Shown here: one piece after another, positions 45,501-53,223 of the stretch
Position numbering within the stretch: the first letter of the stretch is position 1
How the letters are laid out: the number at the start of each line of letters is the position of its first letter
The notes under the pieces: generated by a model
What the model was told of the DNA's origin: nothing
Databases searched by the model: none
Seen by the model: only the letters and a program-made list of their open reading frames with translations
NCBI GenBank assembly: GCA_030019365.1
Contig: JASEFA010000003.1
Location: forward strand, 186,001-250,000
Direction of reading: 5' to 3'
Source of the DNA: Bacillota bacterium
GTDB lineage: Bacteria; Bacillota; Sulfobacillia; JACIYH01
DNA: 64,000 bases
Position numbers and translations under genes: made by a program

Positions 45501-45587
45501 CGCTCTTTCGCCGAGGTGGAGTGCGGTTACCCGTACGACGTAGCCAGCGCCGAGGCCGCCCGGTGCCTGCGGTGCGACGTGAAGTGA
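42504..45587 (+). CDS. NADH-binding flavo-iron-sulfur subunit: NuoF/HydB-like fused to a GltD/NfnB-like domain
   Basis: 1027 residues from ATG 42504. In order: a thioredoxin-like 2Fe-2S domain (GMGTCGLAAGA, TGCIGMCESEPLL) at about 25-110; the NuoF FMN/NADH domain (GLRGRGGAGFPTGRKWE near 182); the 4Fe-4S end (SESCGKCTPCREGTKRM near 469); a GltD-type Cys-rich helix domain (CQNACPAGIDIP near 560, VCGRVCDHPCEGKCRRG near 600); and FAD (VAVVGSGPAGLSCAHYL) and NAD(P) (VVVVGGGNVAIDAAR) Rossmann domains. Such fusions occur in NAD-linked formate dehydrogenases and in the Stn electron-bifurcating complexes I recall from Sporomusa. Followed after 9 bases by the catalytic subunit. Confidence 0.93.
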   Translation: MPALEEFSRRRQELMARRARAPGLEIYVGMGTCGLAAGAQAVWDAVEEQLRERGISARLVRTGCIGMCESEPLLDVVRPGEPRITYGGVSAEAVPEIVEKHVLGGYPVEEHVIGQITDPARPYQELPFYAKQRRLVLARTGFIDPRSIEDYLSLGGYGALLKVLTSMTPEQVIAQVTRSGLRGRGGAGFPTGRKWEATRSANSRKKYVVCNGDEGDPGAFMDRSVLEGDPHAVLEGIMIAAYAIGADEGYLYIRAEYPMAVRHVRLAIEQAREWGLLGEYILGTDFSLDLHVKEGAGAFVCGEETALLASIQGERGMPRPRPPFPAQSGLWGQPTNINNVETYANVPAIMTNGAEWFAHVGTERSKGSKVFSLAGKVARTGLAEVPMGMSLGELIFDVGGGISGGKKFKGVQIGGPSGGCLPPELLNTPIDYDSLTATGAIMGSGGLVVLDEDTCMVDLARFFLNFTQSESCGKCTPCREGTKRMLEILTRICQGKGEPEDLGRLEKLALVVKDTSLCGLGQTAPNPVLTTLRYFRHEYEAHVIAKRCPASVCAWLFTSPCQNACPAGIDIPIYLDHIRNGRFREAYFVIKRDNPLAAVCGRVCDHPCEGKCRRGQLDDPLAIRLLKRAATDWVLEHDDRLPNFTVRSPRGVRVAVVGSGPAGLSCAHYLALKGYQVTVFEALPVLGGMLRTGIPEYRLPRRVLDAEIQSIIDLGIEVRTGVRVGDNPTLEDLKQEGFPAIFLALGAQGSPPLGVPGDRLEGVYPGVEFLRRVNLGRTPDLTGKRVVVVGGGNVAIDAARTSLRLGAYSVRVVYRRRRDDMPAIPEEVTETEREGIGFTCLAAPVRVAGEGRVSGVVCRRMALGDFDRDGRRRPVPEPDSEFTLDADVIISAIGQAVESAWGQVAGLRVGRGGVVDVDARTLATGVEGVFAGGDCVSGPATVIEAVAAGKRAAAAIDRYLGGDGEVVPGYPLDRRLSGEIIETTVRRHPVLALEPDRRARSFAEVECGYPYDVASAEAARCLRCDVK

Positions 45588-45596
45588 GGTGGGACC

Positions 45597-48335
45597 ATGG
45601 CCGGCCTGATCACGCTAACTGTCGATGAAAGGCAAGTTGAAGTCCCCGTCGGTACCACCGTGTTCGATGCCGCCCGGGCGGCGGGCATTGAGATCCCCCA
45701 CCTCTGCCACCATCCCTGGTTGAAACCCACCGGGGCCTGCCGCCTCTGCGTGGTGGAGATCCAGGGTGCCCGCGGACTGCCCACCTCCTGCACCACCCCG
45801 GCGGCACCGGGCATGGTGCTGCACACGGAGTCCGCGCGGGTGGTGGAGGCTCGCCGCACCATCCTCGACCTCATCCTCGCCAACCACCGGGCCGAATGTC
45901 TGACGTGCGAGAAGGCGGGGGACTGCCGCCTGCAGGATTACGCCTACCGCTACGGGGTGGAGCGCACCTCCTATGAGGGCGAGCGGCGACAGTATCCGCC
46001 CGATGAGTCCAACCCCTTTTTCTACCGGTATCATGACAGGTGCATCATGTGCGGCCGCTGCATCCGCGTGTGTGACGAAGTCATGGCGGTGAACGCCGTC
46101 GACTACGCCTACCGCGGCTTCCGCACCAAGGTGGCCACCGCTTACGAAGTGGGCCTGGAGGAGAGCCCCTGCGTCTTCTGCGGCAACTGCGTGGCCGTTT
46201 GCCCCACCGGGGCGCTGCAGCCCAGACTCCCGGTGGGCCAGGGGCGCCGCTGGGAGATCCGCAAGGTGCGAACGGTGTGCCCCTACTGCGGCGTGGGCTG
46301 CTCCCTCGACCTGGAAGTCCGCGGCCCCGCCACTGGGGGTGCGGCTGCGGTCGCCGCGGGCGCGGGGGGCGACGGAAGGCCCAGGGTGGTGGGGGTGAGC
46401 GGGGGCGAAGGCCCCACCAACGAGGGCCTGCTGTGCGTGAAGGGCCGCTTCGGCTGGGACTTCCTGCACAGCCCCGACCGGCTCACCCGGCCCCTCATCC
46501 GGGAGGGCGACGGGTTCCGGGAGGCCTCCTGGGAGGAGGCCCTGGACCTGGTGGCGCGCCGACTGGGTGAGATCCGGGAGAAACATGGGCCGGACAGCCT
46601 GGCCGGGCTGTGCTCGGCCAAGTGCACCAATGAGGAGAACTACCTGTTCCAGAAGCTGGTGCGGGCGGTGTGGGGGACCAACAACGTGGACCACTGCGCC
46701 CGCCTGTGCCACGCCTCGTCGGTGGTGGGGCTGGGGATGGCCTACGGTAGCGGGGCCATGACCAACTCCCTGGCCGACCTGGAGCAGGCCAACCTGTACT
46801 TCGTGATAGGTTCCAACACCACCGAGGGCCACCCGGTGCTCTCCCTGCGGCTGAAGCGGGGACTGCGGGCGGGGGCGAAACTCATCGTGGCCGACCCCCG
46901 GCGCACGGAGCTGGCCGAGCGGGCCGACATCTTCCTGCAGCACCTGCCCGGGACCGACGTGGCCCTGCTGGGGGCCATGATTCACGTCATCCTGGAGGAA
47001 GGGCTCGAAAACCGGGAGTTCGTGGCCGCCCGCACCGAGGGCATCGACGAACTGCGCGCCTCGGTGGCGGCGCTCACGCCCGACTACGCCGCCGGGGTCA
47101 CCGGGGTCCCCGCCCACCTCATCCGGGAGGCGGCGCGCGAGTATGCCCGGGTGGAGCGGGCGGCCATCCTCTACGCCATGGGCATCACCCAGCACACCAC
47201 CGGCACCGACAACGTGCTGGCCATCGCGGCCCTGGCGGCCGTATGCGGCCAGGTGGGCCGGGAGGGCACGGGCGTAAACCCCCTGCGCGGCCAGAACAAC
47301 GTGCAGGGGGCCTGCGACATGGGCGGGCTGCCCAACGTGCTGCCGGGTTACCAGTGGTACCGGGACGAGGGGCTGCGCCGCAAGTTCGAGGAGGCCTGGG
47401 AGCGACCGCTCCCCACCGGGGACGGGCTCACCGTGGTCGAGATGATGGAGGCGGCCGCGCAGGGCCGCATCCGGGGCATGTACATCATGGGGGAGAACCC
47501 CATGCTGTCCGACCCCGACCTGGGCCACGTGGAAGAGGCCCTGCGCTCCCTGGACTTCCTGGTGGTGCAGGACATCTTCCTCACTGAGACGGCGCGCCTG
47601 GCCCACGTGGTGCTGCCGGCTGCCGCCTTCGCCGAGAAGGAAGGTACCTTCACCAACACCGAGCGGCGCGTGCAACTCCTGCGCCGGGCGGTACCGCCTC
47701 CGGGCGAGGCCCTGGCCGACTGGGAGATCGTCGCCCGCGTGGCGGAACGCATGGGATACCCGATGGCCTACGCCGGCCCGGCCGAGATCATGGAGGAGGT
47801 CACCCGGCTGGTCCCCAGCTACGGGGGCATGGGGTATGCCCACCTCGGTGAGGGTGGCAGGCAGTGGCCCTGCCCGCAGCCGGGTCATCCGGGCACGCCC
47901 GTCCTGCACCGGGAGAAGTTCACCCGGGGAAAGGCGCGCCTGTTCCCCCTGGAGTTCCACCCGCCTGCCGAGGTGCCGGACGCCGAGTTCCCGCTCTACC
48001 TGACCACCGGGCGCATCCTCTTCCACTACCACACCGGTTCCATGACCAGGCGGGCGCGGGGGCTGCAGGCCATCCGGCCGGACCCTTACGTGGAGATCCA
48101 TCCCGACACGGCCGCCGGCCTGGGTATCACCGCCGGCCAGATGGTGGAGGTGGCCTCGCGCCGGGGCTCCATCCGCCTGCGCGCCCTGGTCACCAACCGC
48201 ACCGCGCCCCCGGTGGTGTTCATCCCCTTCCACTACGCCGAGGCGGCCGCCAACGTGCTGACCAACCCCGCCCTGGACCCGCAGGCCCGCATCCCTGAAC
48301 TCAAGGTGTGCGCCGTACGCGTGCGCCCCGCCTGA
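45597..48335 (+). CDS. fdhA: Formate dehydrogenase catalytic subunit (Mo/W-bis-MGD, cysteine type)
   Basis: 912 residues from ATG 45597. NuoG-like N-terminus: 2Fe-2S (CHHPWLKPTGACRLCVVE), a His/Cys cluster site (HRAECLTCEKAGDC), two 4Fe-4S motifs (CIMCGRCIRVCDE, CVFCGNCVAVCPTG). The molybdopterin domain then has its own cluster (CPYCGVGC near 228). The metal-ligating residue is Cys371 in VDHCARLCHASSVVGL, where E. coli FdhF has selenocysteine. The next residue is the conserved His. An Ala/Gly insert near 241-262 interrupts the first molybdopterin domain. No Tat signal, so a soluble cytosolic enzyme. Confidence 0.94.
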   Translation: MAGLITLTVDERQVEVPVGTTVFDAARAAGIEIPHLCHHPWLKPTGACRLCVVEIQGARGLPTSCTTPAAPGMVLHTESARVVEARRTILDLILANHRAECLTCEKAGDCRLQDYAYRYGVERTSYEGERRQYPPDESNPFFYRYHDRCIMCGRCIRVCDEVMAVNAVDYAYRGFRTKVATAYEVGLEESPCVFCGNCVAVCPTGALQPRLPVGQGRRWEIRKVRTVCPYCGVGCSLDLEVRGPATGGAAAVAAGAGGDGRPRVVGVSGGEGPTNEGLLCVKGRFGWDFLHSPDRLTRPLIREGDGFREASWEEALDLVARRLGEIREKHGPDSLAGLCSAKCTNEENYLFQKLVRAVWGTNNVDHCARLCHASSVVGLGMAYGSGAMTNSLADLEQANLYFVIGSNTTEGHPVLSLRLKRGLRAGAKLIVADPRRTELAERADIFLQHLPGTDVALLGAMIHVILEEGLENREFVAARTEGIDELRASVAALTPDYAAGVTGVPAHLIREAAREYARVERAAILYAMGITQHTTGTDNVLAIAALAAVCGQVGREGTGVNPLRGQNNVQGACDMGGLPNVLPGYQWYRDEGLRRKFEEAWERPLPTGDGLTVVEMMEAAAQGRIRGMYIMGENPMLSDPDLGHVEEALRSLDFLVVQDIFLTETARLAHVVLPAAAFAEKEGTFTNTERRVQLLRRAVPPPGEALADWEIVARVAERMGYPMAYAGPAEIMEEVTRLVPSYGGMGYAHLGEGGRQWPCPQPGHPGTPVLHREKFTRGKARLFPLEFHPPAEVPDAEFPLYLTTGRILFHYHTGSMTRRARGLQAIRPDPYVEIHPDTAAGLGITAGQMVEVASRRGSIRLRALVTNRTAPPVVFIPFHYAEAAANVLTNPALDPQARIPELKVCAVRVRPA

Positions 48336-48350
48336 GAGGAGGTTTCCCCC

Positions 48351-48836
48351 GTGAGCGCGGTTGCCCTCAAGGAGCAGGAGCTAAAGCAGAGGCTGGAACC
48401 CATCCTGGTCCGCCACGGAAGGGCGCCCTCCGGTCTCATTCCCATCATGCAGGACATCCAGGCGGAGTTCGGATACCTGCCGCGGGAGGCGGTGGAAGAG
48501 GCGGCGCAGTGGCTGAAGATACCGGTGAGCAAGGCCTATGGCGTGATCACTTTTTACGCCCAGTTCCACCTCAAGCCCCGGGGCAAGCACGTGCTGCGTG
48601 TTTGCCTGGGTACCGCCTGCCACGTGCGCGGTGGCGAGAAGGTGCTGGAGGCGGTGAGCAAAGAGCTGGGCGTCGCCCCCGGCGACACCACCCCCGACCT
48701 CAAGTTCACCCTGGAGCGGGTGGCCTGCCTGGGATGCTGCGGGCTGGCCCCCACCATGATGGTCGATGACCAGACCTTCGCCCGCCTCAACGCACAGAAG
48801 GTCAAAGAAGTCCTGGCCCAGTTCGCCGACAGTTGA
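48351..48836 (+). CDS. NuoE/HydA-gamma-like 2Fe-2S subunit
   Basis: 161 residues from GTG 48351 (GAGAGGAGG upstream). It has the thioredoxin-like 2Fe-2S domain with four ligands in RVCLGTACHVRG and VACLGCCGLAPT, and the helical N-terminus LIPIMQDIQAEFGYLPREAV with GVITFYAQF. In NuoE families this cluster relays electrons to the FMN/NADH subunit. Here it completes a three-subunit NAD-dependent formate dehydrogenase with the two upstream genes. Confidence 0.95.
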   Translation: MSAVALKEQELKQRLEPILVRHGRAPSGLIPIMQDIQAEFGYLPREAVEEAAQWLKIPVSKAYGVITFYAQFHLKPRGKHVLRVCLGTACHVRGGEKVLEAVSKELGVAPGDTTPDLKFTLERVACLGCCGLAPTMMVDDQTFARLNAQKVKEVLAQFADS

Positions 48837-48904
48837 GCCACCCGGCCCAGGCCCTGCCCTTTGCCGCGGCCCGGCGGGGTGGCTCCGGTGAGGAGCGATG
48901 AGCA

Positions 48905-49828
48905 GTGGAGCCCGTGACGGCGGTGGTGATCCGCCGCATACGAGCCCAGTCCGAGGAGGAAACGGGTGACGTGGTGGCCCGCGAGTACCCCGTCACCCTG
49001 GTCTGCCGGGGCGAAGGCTCCGGCGGTTCGGGCTGGGAACTGGCCACGCTGATGTGCACACCGGAACACCTGGACGAGCTGGCCCTCGGTTTTCTCTACA
49101 CCGGGGGCCTGCTGTCGTTCCGGGAGGAGGTCCGGGGCGTGGAGGTGGAGGCGGGGGCGGATGCGGGCCGCGTGGTGGTCACCCTGGCTCCGACGGCGGA
49201 AACGAGAGTTGGTGCCTGGCGGGCGGCCCGCCGGGAGGACTGGCAGGCGGCCCGTCCCGTGACCACCGGTTGCGGGTACGCGGCGCTCGTCGGCGATGAG
49301 GAGTTGCCCCGGGTGGGCGGTAACCTGCGGGTAACCGTGGCGGAAATAATGGGCGCGCTGACCGAGCTCGGGCGGGCTGCCGTGCACCGGGAGACCGGGG
49401 CGACCCATGCGGCCGCCCTGGCCTGCAAAGGGGGGATCGTCTGCCTGCGGGAAGATGTGGGCAGACACAACGCTATCGACAAGATCGCCGGTTGGTGGCT
49501 CACGCGCTGCGAGGCCGGGGTGGCGCCCGCTGGGGACGGGGGCGACCGCACGGCGTCCGGAGGCGGAGGCGGGCGGGTGGCGTGCGGCGGTGCCCCCGCT
49601 TCCGGCCAGGATGAGGGCCTGGTGGTGCTCACCACCGGGCGGCTGTCATCGGACATCGTGCTGAAGGTGGGGCGGCTGGGCGCCGAGGTGCTGGTGTCGC
49701 GGGCGGCGCCCACCTCCCTGGGTATCCGCCTGGCCTACCTGACCGGCCTCACCCTGGTCGGGTTCGCGCGGGTGGGACATCTCAACGTCTACACCTTTCC
49801 CGAGAGAGTGCTTACCACGCCTGGTTGA
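48905..49828 (+). CDS. fdhD: Formate dehydrogenase sulfurtransferase FdhD
   Basis: Passes sulfur from a cysteine desulfurase to the molybdenum cofactor of formate dehydrogenase. 307 residues from GTG 48905. Family blocks: EYPVTLVCRG, TPEHLDELALGFLYTGGLL, DVGRHNAIDKIAGW, TTGRLSSDIVLKVGRLGAEV and SRAAPTSLGIRLA. The active-site loop reads TTGCGYAAL, keeping the first Cys of the usual CxxC but with Ala in place of the second. A Gly-rich insert near 206-236 follows the DVGRHNAIDK block. Confidence 0.93.
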   Translation: MEPVTAVVIRRIRAQSEEETGDVVAREYPVTLVCRGEGSGGSGWELATLMCTPEHLDELALGFLYTGGLLSFREEVRGVEVEAGADAGRVVVTLAPTAETRVGAWRAARREDWQAARPVTTGCGYAALVGDEELPRVGGNLRVTVAEIMGALTELGRAAVHRETGATHAAALACKGGIVCLREDVGRHNAIDKIAGWWLTRCEAGVAPAGDGGDRTASGGGGGRVACGGAPASGQDEGLVVLTTGRLSSDIVLKVGRLGAEVLVSRAAPTSLGIRLAYLTGLTLVGFARVGHLNVYTFPERVLTTPG

Positions 49829-49851
49829 GTTTCTGATGGGGGGGATCACAG

Positions 49852-51036
49852 ATGCAGGAGACGGTAATCGCGAGCGGATGCCGGACCCCGTTCGGTAGCT
49901 TCGGAGGGAGCCTCAAGGATATCCCGGCCGCCGACCTGGGGGCGCTGACCATCCGCCAGGCCGTGAAGAGGGCGGGTCTTTCCGCCGAGCAGGTCCAGTA
50001 CGTGCTCATGGGTATGGTGGTGCAGGCGGGGGCGGGTCAGAGCCCGGCCCGGCAGGCCGCCATCAAGGCCGGCATACCGCCCCACATCCCCAGCGACACC
50101 ATCAATAAGGTGTGCGCGTCGTCGCTGCGGTGCGTGAACATATCCGACGCCCTCATCCGGGCGGGTGACCTGGAGATCGTCGTGGCAGGGGGCATGGAGA
50201 ACATGAGCCGCGGGCCCTACCTGGTCCCGGGGGCCCGCTGGGGCTATCGCCTGTGGAACCAGAGCCTGGTCGATGCCACCGTCAACGACGGCCTGTGGTG
50301 TGCCTTCCACGACGTCCACATGGGGGTGCATGCCGACCGGGTGGCCCGTGAGTACGGCATCAGGCGCCAGGAGCAGGACGCCTGGGCGTACCGCAGCCAC
50401 ACGCGGGCCCTGGATGCCATCCGGGCGGGGCGCCTTAAGGATGAGATCGTGCCGGTAGAGGTGCCCCAACGCAAGGGGCCGCCGCTTTCGTTCGACACCG
50501 ACGAATCACCGCGGCCGGACACCTCTCCCGAGAAACTGGCCGCGCTCAAACCGGTGTTCCTGCCCGACGGCACCATCACCGCCGGCAACGCCCCCGGCAT
50601 CAGCGACGGCGCCGCGGCCCTGGTGATCATGTCACGGCGCAGGGCGCAGGAACTGGGGTTGAAGCCCCTGGCGACCATCGTCTCCCAGGGGTGGGTGTCC
50701 CGGTCCCCGGAGGAGTTCCCCCTCAGCCCTTACCCGGCGGCCCAGGCTGCCCTGCAGAAGGCAGGGCTGTCCTTCGCCGACGTGGACCTGATCGAGGTGA
50801 ACGAAGCCTTCGCTGCCGTGGCCCTGGTCAGTATGAAGCTGGGCGACTGGCCGGAGGAAAAGGTGAACGTCAACGGCGGGGCGGTGGCGCTCGGGCATCC
50901 CATCGGTGCCTCCGGGGCACGCATCCTGCTCACCCTGGCATACGAGCTGCGCCGGCGCGGGGGCGGCCTGGGAGTGGCCTGCCTGTGCGCCGGTGGCGGG
51001 CAGGGCGAGGCTACCGTCATCCGCGTCGAATCTTAA
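49852..51036 (+). CDS. Acetyl-CoA acetyltransferase (thiolase)
   Basis: Condenses or cleaves acetoacetyl-CoA. 394 residues from ATG 49852. Acyl-accepting Cys88 in NKVCASSLRCV; EVNEAFAAVALVSMKLG; the catalytic His in GHPIGASGARILLTLAYEL; and the second Cys in CLCAGGGQGEA. It is followed after 121 bases by a 3-hydroxyacyl-CoA dehydrogenase and then an acyl-CoA dehydrogenase remnant, suggesting a former butyrate or beta-oxidation operon. Confidence 0.95.
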   Translation: MQETVIASGCRTPFGSFGGSLKDIPAADLGALTIRQAVKRAGLSAEQVQYVLMGMVVQAGAGQSPARQAAIKAGIPPHIPSDTINKVCASSLRCVNISDALIRAGDLEIVVAGGMENMSRGPYLVPGARWGYRLWNQSLVDATVNDGLWCAFHDVHMGVHADRVAREYGIRRQEQDAWAYRSHTRALDAIRAGRLKDEIVPVEVPQRKGPPLSFDTDESPRPDTSPEKLAALKPVFLPDGTITAGNAPGISDGAAALVIMSRRRAQELGLKPLATIVSQGWVSRSPEEFPLSPYPAAQAALQKAGLSFADVDLIEVNEAFAAVALVSMKLGDWPEEKVNVNGGAVALGHPIGASGARILLTLAYELRRRGGGLGVACLCAGGGQGEATVIRVES

Positions 51037-51157
51037 GCAGCCGGGCGGCACCCCCGTGTGCGGCAGGCGTGGGCTGCGCCGCGGGAGGTGGCCTGCCCCC
51101 TGGGCGCGTGGTACTTGAGCACCCGCAGACTGTACGACAGAAGGGAGGGCTATTGCC

Positions 51158-52006
51158 ATGGAAGTGCGCAGGGTTTTCGTGGTAGGGGCCGGCCAGATGG
51201 GCTCGGGCATTGCCCAGGTGGCGGCCCAGGCCGGCCTCCAGGTGACCGTGCGGGATATCGCCCCCGAGTTTGTCGAGAAGGGGATGGCCGCCATCCGCCG
51301 CAACCTGCAGCGTAGCGTGGAGAAGGGCCGCATCACCACGGAAGAACAGCAGGCTATCCTGGATCGGCTGCATACCACCCTGGACCTGGAGGCGGCGGCG
51401 GAGGCGGACGTGGTGATCGAGGCCATCGTGGAGAACCTGCAGGCCAAGAAGGATCTGTTCAGCGAACTTGACCGGATCTGCCCGGCGGCCACCATCCTGG
51501 CGTCCAACACCTCGTCCCTGCCCATCACCGAGCTGGCCGCCAGCACGAAGCGCCCCGACCGCTTCATCGGCATGCACTTCATGAACCCGGTGCCCGTGAT
51601 GCAACTGGTGGAGGTGGTGCGCGGTCACCTCACCTCCGACGAAACGCACCGGGTGATCCGCGACCTGGCCGTGCGCATGGGGAAGACCCCGGTGACGGTG
51701 CAGGACTACCCCGGGTTCGTGGCCAACCGCGTGCTCTTCCCCATGATCAACGAGGCCATTTACTGCCTGATGGAGGGCGTGGCGTCGGCCGAAGACATCG
51801 ACACGGTGATGAAGCTGGGCATGAACCACCCCATGGGGCCGCTGGCCCTGGCCGACCTCATCGGCCTGGACACCTGCCTGGCCATCCTGGAGACCCTGCA
51901 CCAGGGCCTGGGTGACCCCAGGTACCGGCCCTGCCCGCTCCTGCGGCGCATGGTGAGCGCCGGCCTGCTGGGTCGCAAGACGGGCCGCGGCTTCTACACC
52001 TACTGA
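51158..52006 (+). CDS. 3-hydroxybutyryl-CoA dehydrogenase
   Basis: Interconverts acetoacetyl-CoA and 3-hydroxybutyryl-CoA with NAD(P). 282 residues from ATG 51158, with AGAAGGGAGGGC upstream. NAD motif [20 protein letters not shown] near 7-26; [15 protein letters not shown]; catalytic-His segment [18 protein letters not shown] near 139; [20 protein letters not shown]; and KTGRGFYTY at the end. Length and motifs fit the single-domain Clostridium Hbd type. Confidence 0.95.
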   Translation: MEVRRVFVVGAGQMGSGIAQVAAQAGLQVTVRDIAPEFVEKGMAAIRRNLQRSVEKGRITTEEQQAILDRLHTTLDLEAAAEADVVIEAIVENLQAKKDLFSELDRICPAATILASNTSSLPITELAASTKRPDRFIGMHFMNPVPVMQLVEVVRGHLTSDETHRVIRDLAVRMGKTPVTVQDYPGFVANRVLFPMINEAIYCLMEGVASAEDIDTVMKLGMNHPMGPLALADLIGLDTCLAILETLHQGLGDPRYRPCPLLRRMVSAGLLGRKTGRGFYTY

Positions 52007-52236
52007 GGTGGGCCGTACCGGCAGCGCCGCGCCCCGCTGCCCGTGCCTTGCCCCGCTGCCGGCGTTGCGCCCCTGCCGACCCCCAGCTTGCGGCCTGCCT
52101 GGCGGGCAGATCCCGCGGACTGCTTTCCACTTCGCCAGGTACTCCTGAGCCGCGCGAATGTCCTGCGACCCTTGCCGGAAAGGAGGACGGGCGGCGCTCC
52201 CTGTCACTTCCGTGCATAGCCATCCGACACCGGTGA

Positions 52237-52407
52237 GCCGGTGGTCGTGGACGGGGGTACCTGGCGCGGGCGCTGGTGCTGGAAGAGATCTCCCGCGTTT
52301 CCTGCGCCCTCGGTATGGCCCTGCAGGTGTTCCACCTGGGCATCGAGCCCATCCTGGCCTACGGTAGCGAGAAACACAGTAGCCTTGCTCCGTTCCCCTG
52401 GACTTGA
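52237..52407 (+). pseudogene. Remnant of an acyl-CoA dehydrogenase gene
   Basis: Between two in-frame stops (52234-52236 and 52405-52407), a frame reads LVLEEISRVSCALGMALQ and then ILAYGSEKH. This pattern belongs to the N-terminal helical domain of acyl-CoA dehydrogenases, about residues 50-100 of a 380-residue enzyme. Nothing else of the enzyme remains: upstream frames (52007-52233) show no similarity, and the downstream end runs into the mazEF promoter. It follows thiolase and hydroxyacyl-CoA dehydrogenase, as a real acyl-CoA dehydrogenase gene would. The mazEF insertion may have truncated it. Confidence 0.7.
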
Positions 52408-52414
52408 GTATAAT
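52385..52414 (+). promoter_or_regulatory. Sigma-A-type promoter for the second mazEF
   Basis: TTGCTC (52385-52390) and a perfect TATAAT (52409-52414) are separated by 18 bp. It is the best promoter match I found in the window, and lies 43 bases before the antitoxin start. It overlaps the 3' edge of the acyl-CoA dehydrogenase remnant. Confidence 0.75.
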
Positions 52415-52457
52415 CAATGTAGATACGCAAGCTTTCTTCCCGGGAGGTGGGGTGAAG

Positions 52458-52697
52458 GTGATCTTGAGGGTTCAAAAGTGGGGAAACAGTCTCGCATTGC
52501 GTATCCCCAGGTCGTTTGCCGAGGAAACGCATCTGAAGTTCGGCTCGCCCGTAAAGATGGTGGTCAGTGACGGCAAGATCGTAATAGCCCCGGTATCCCC
52601 GGAGTATCAGTTGGAGGAGCTTGTCGCACAGATTAACGAATCCAATCTTCATGGCGAAGTAGTGGCCTCCAGCCGCGCGGGACGGGAGTCGTGGTGA
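52458..52697 (+). CDS. mazE: MazE-type (AbrB-fold) antitoxin of the second mazEF
   Basis: 79 residues from GTG 52458, with GGGAGGTGG 8-10 nt upstream. LRVQKWGNSLALRIPRSFAE is the swapped-hairpin AbrB/MazE DNA-binding motif, followed by FGSPVKMVVSDGKIVIAPV. The C-terminal part (YQLEELVAQINESN) is the toxin-binding tail. It differs in fold from the ribbon-helix-helix antitoxin at 5934. GC is lower than in the neighbours and the pair has its own promoter, consistent with acquisition. Confidence 0.93.
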   Translation: MILRVQKWGNSLALRIPRSFAEETHLKFGSPVKMVVSDGKIVIAPVSPEYQLEELVAQINESNLHGEVVASSRAGRESW

Positions 52698-53035
52698 TGG
52701 CCAGCCGGTATGTTCCCGACAGGGGACACGTAGTCTGGCTCACGTTTCATCCGCAGGCGGGCCATGAGCAGTCTGGAAGGCGACCTGCGGTCACCGTATC
52801 ACCCCGCTCGTACAACGGGAAGACAAATCTTGGGATTTTCTGTCCGGTCACCTCTCAGGTCAAGGGCTATCCGTATGAAGTGCGGGTCCCCGCTGGACTG
52901 GGCGTCACCGGTGTCATCCTGTCCGATCAGGTGAAGAGCCTGGATTGGGAAGCAAGGGAAGCGGAGTTCATCTGCGCGTTACCGGAACAAACGGTCTCTG
53001 AGGTCCTGGCCAAGCTCAGGACTCTGATCTCCTGA
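52697..53035 (+). CDS. mazF: MazF/PemK-type endoribonuclease toxin of the second mazEF
   Basis: 112 residues from ATG 52697, sharing one base with the antitoxin stop (TGATG). YVPDRGHVVWLTFHPQAGHE is the first strand pair, RRPAVTVSPRSYNGKTNLGI the RPAVVVS-type core, CPVTSQVKGYPYEV and VILSDQVKSLDW the later conserved blocks. This is the E. coli MazF/ChpBK subtype rather than the EndoA subtype of the first module. Confidence 0.95.
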   Translation: MASRYVPDRGHVVWLTFHPQAGHEQSGRRPAVTVSPRSYNGKTNLGIFCPVTSQVKGYPYEVRVPAGLGVTGVILSDQVKSLDWEAREAEFICALPEQTVSEVLAKLRTLIS

Positions 53036-53119
53036 CCGGGAACCTCGAGGGGTGGCGGCCGGGGGCCACATCGGGGAGAACCACCAGAAATTGCAGTGGC
53101 CAGGCAGTTATTACAGAGG

Positions 53120-53208
53120 TATACTGCACGCGGGAGTCGAAATACCTCGCTGAGCATAACGCTCGCCGCGCGCGGCGCCCAGGTGCGCATGGCGCCCGGG
53201 GATCGAGG
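53120..53208 (+). promoter_or_regulatory. Candidate promoter and structured leader of the molybdenum-cofactor gene group
   Basis: A TATACT -10-like hexamer lies at 53120-53125 without a good -35. Downstream, CCTCG (53145-53149) can pair with CGAGG (53204-53208). They enclose a GAGC/GCTC hairpin (53152-53155 with 53161-53164) and a GGCGCC/GGCGCC stem (53174-53179 with 53191-53196). The enclosed layout could be a riboswitch-like fold, but I cannot match it to the Moco RNA consensus from memory. Confidence 0.3.
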
Positions 53209-53223
53209 CGGAGGCGTGAACCC

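Noticed and set aside
46690-46715. Selenocysteine in the formate dehydrogenase.
   Set aside because: The codon at the metal-ligand position is TGC and the reading frame has no internal TGA.
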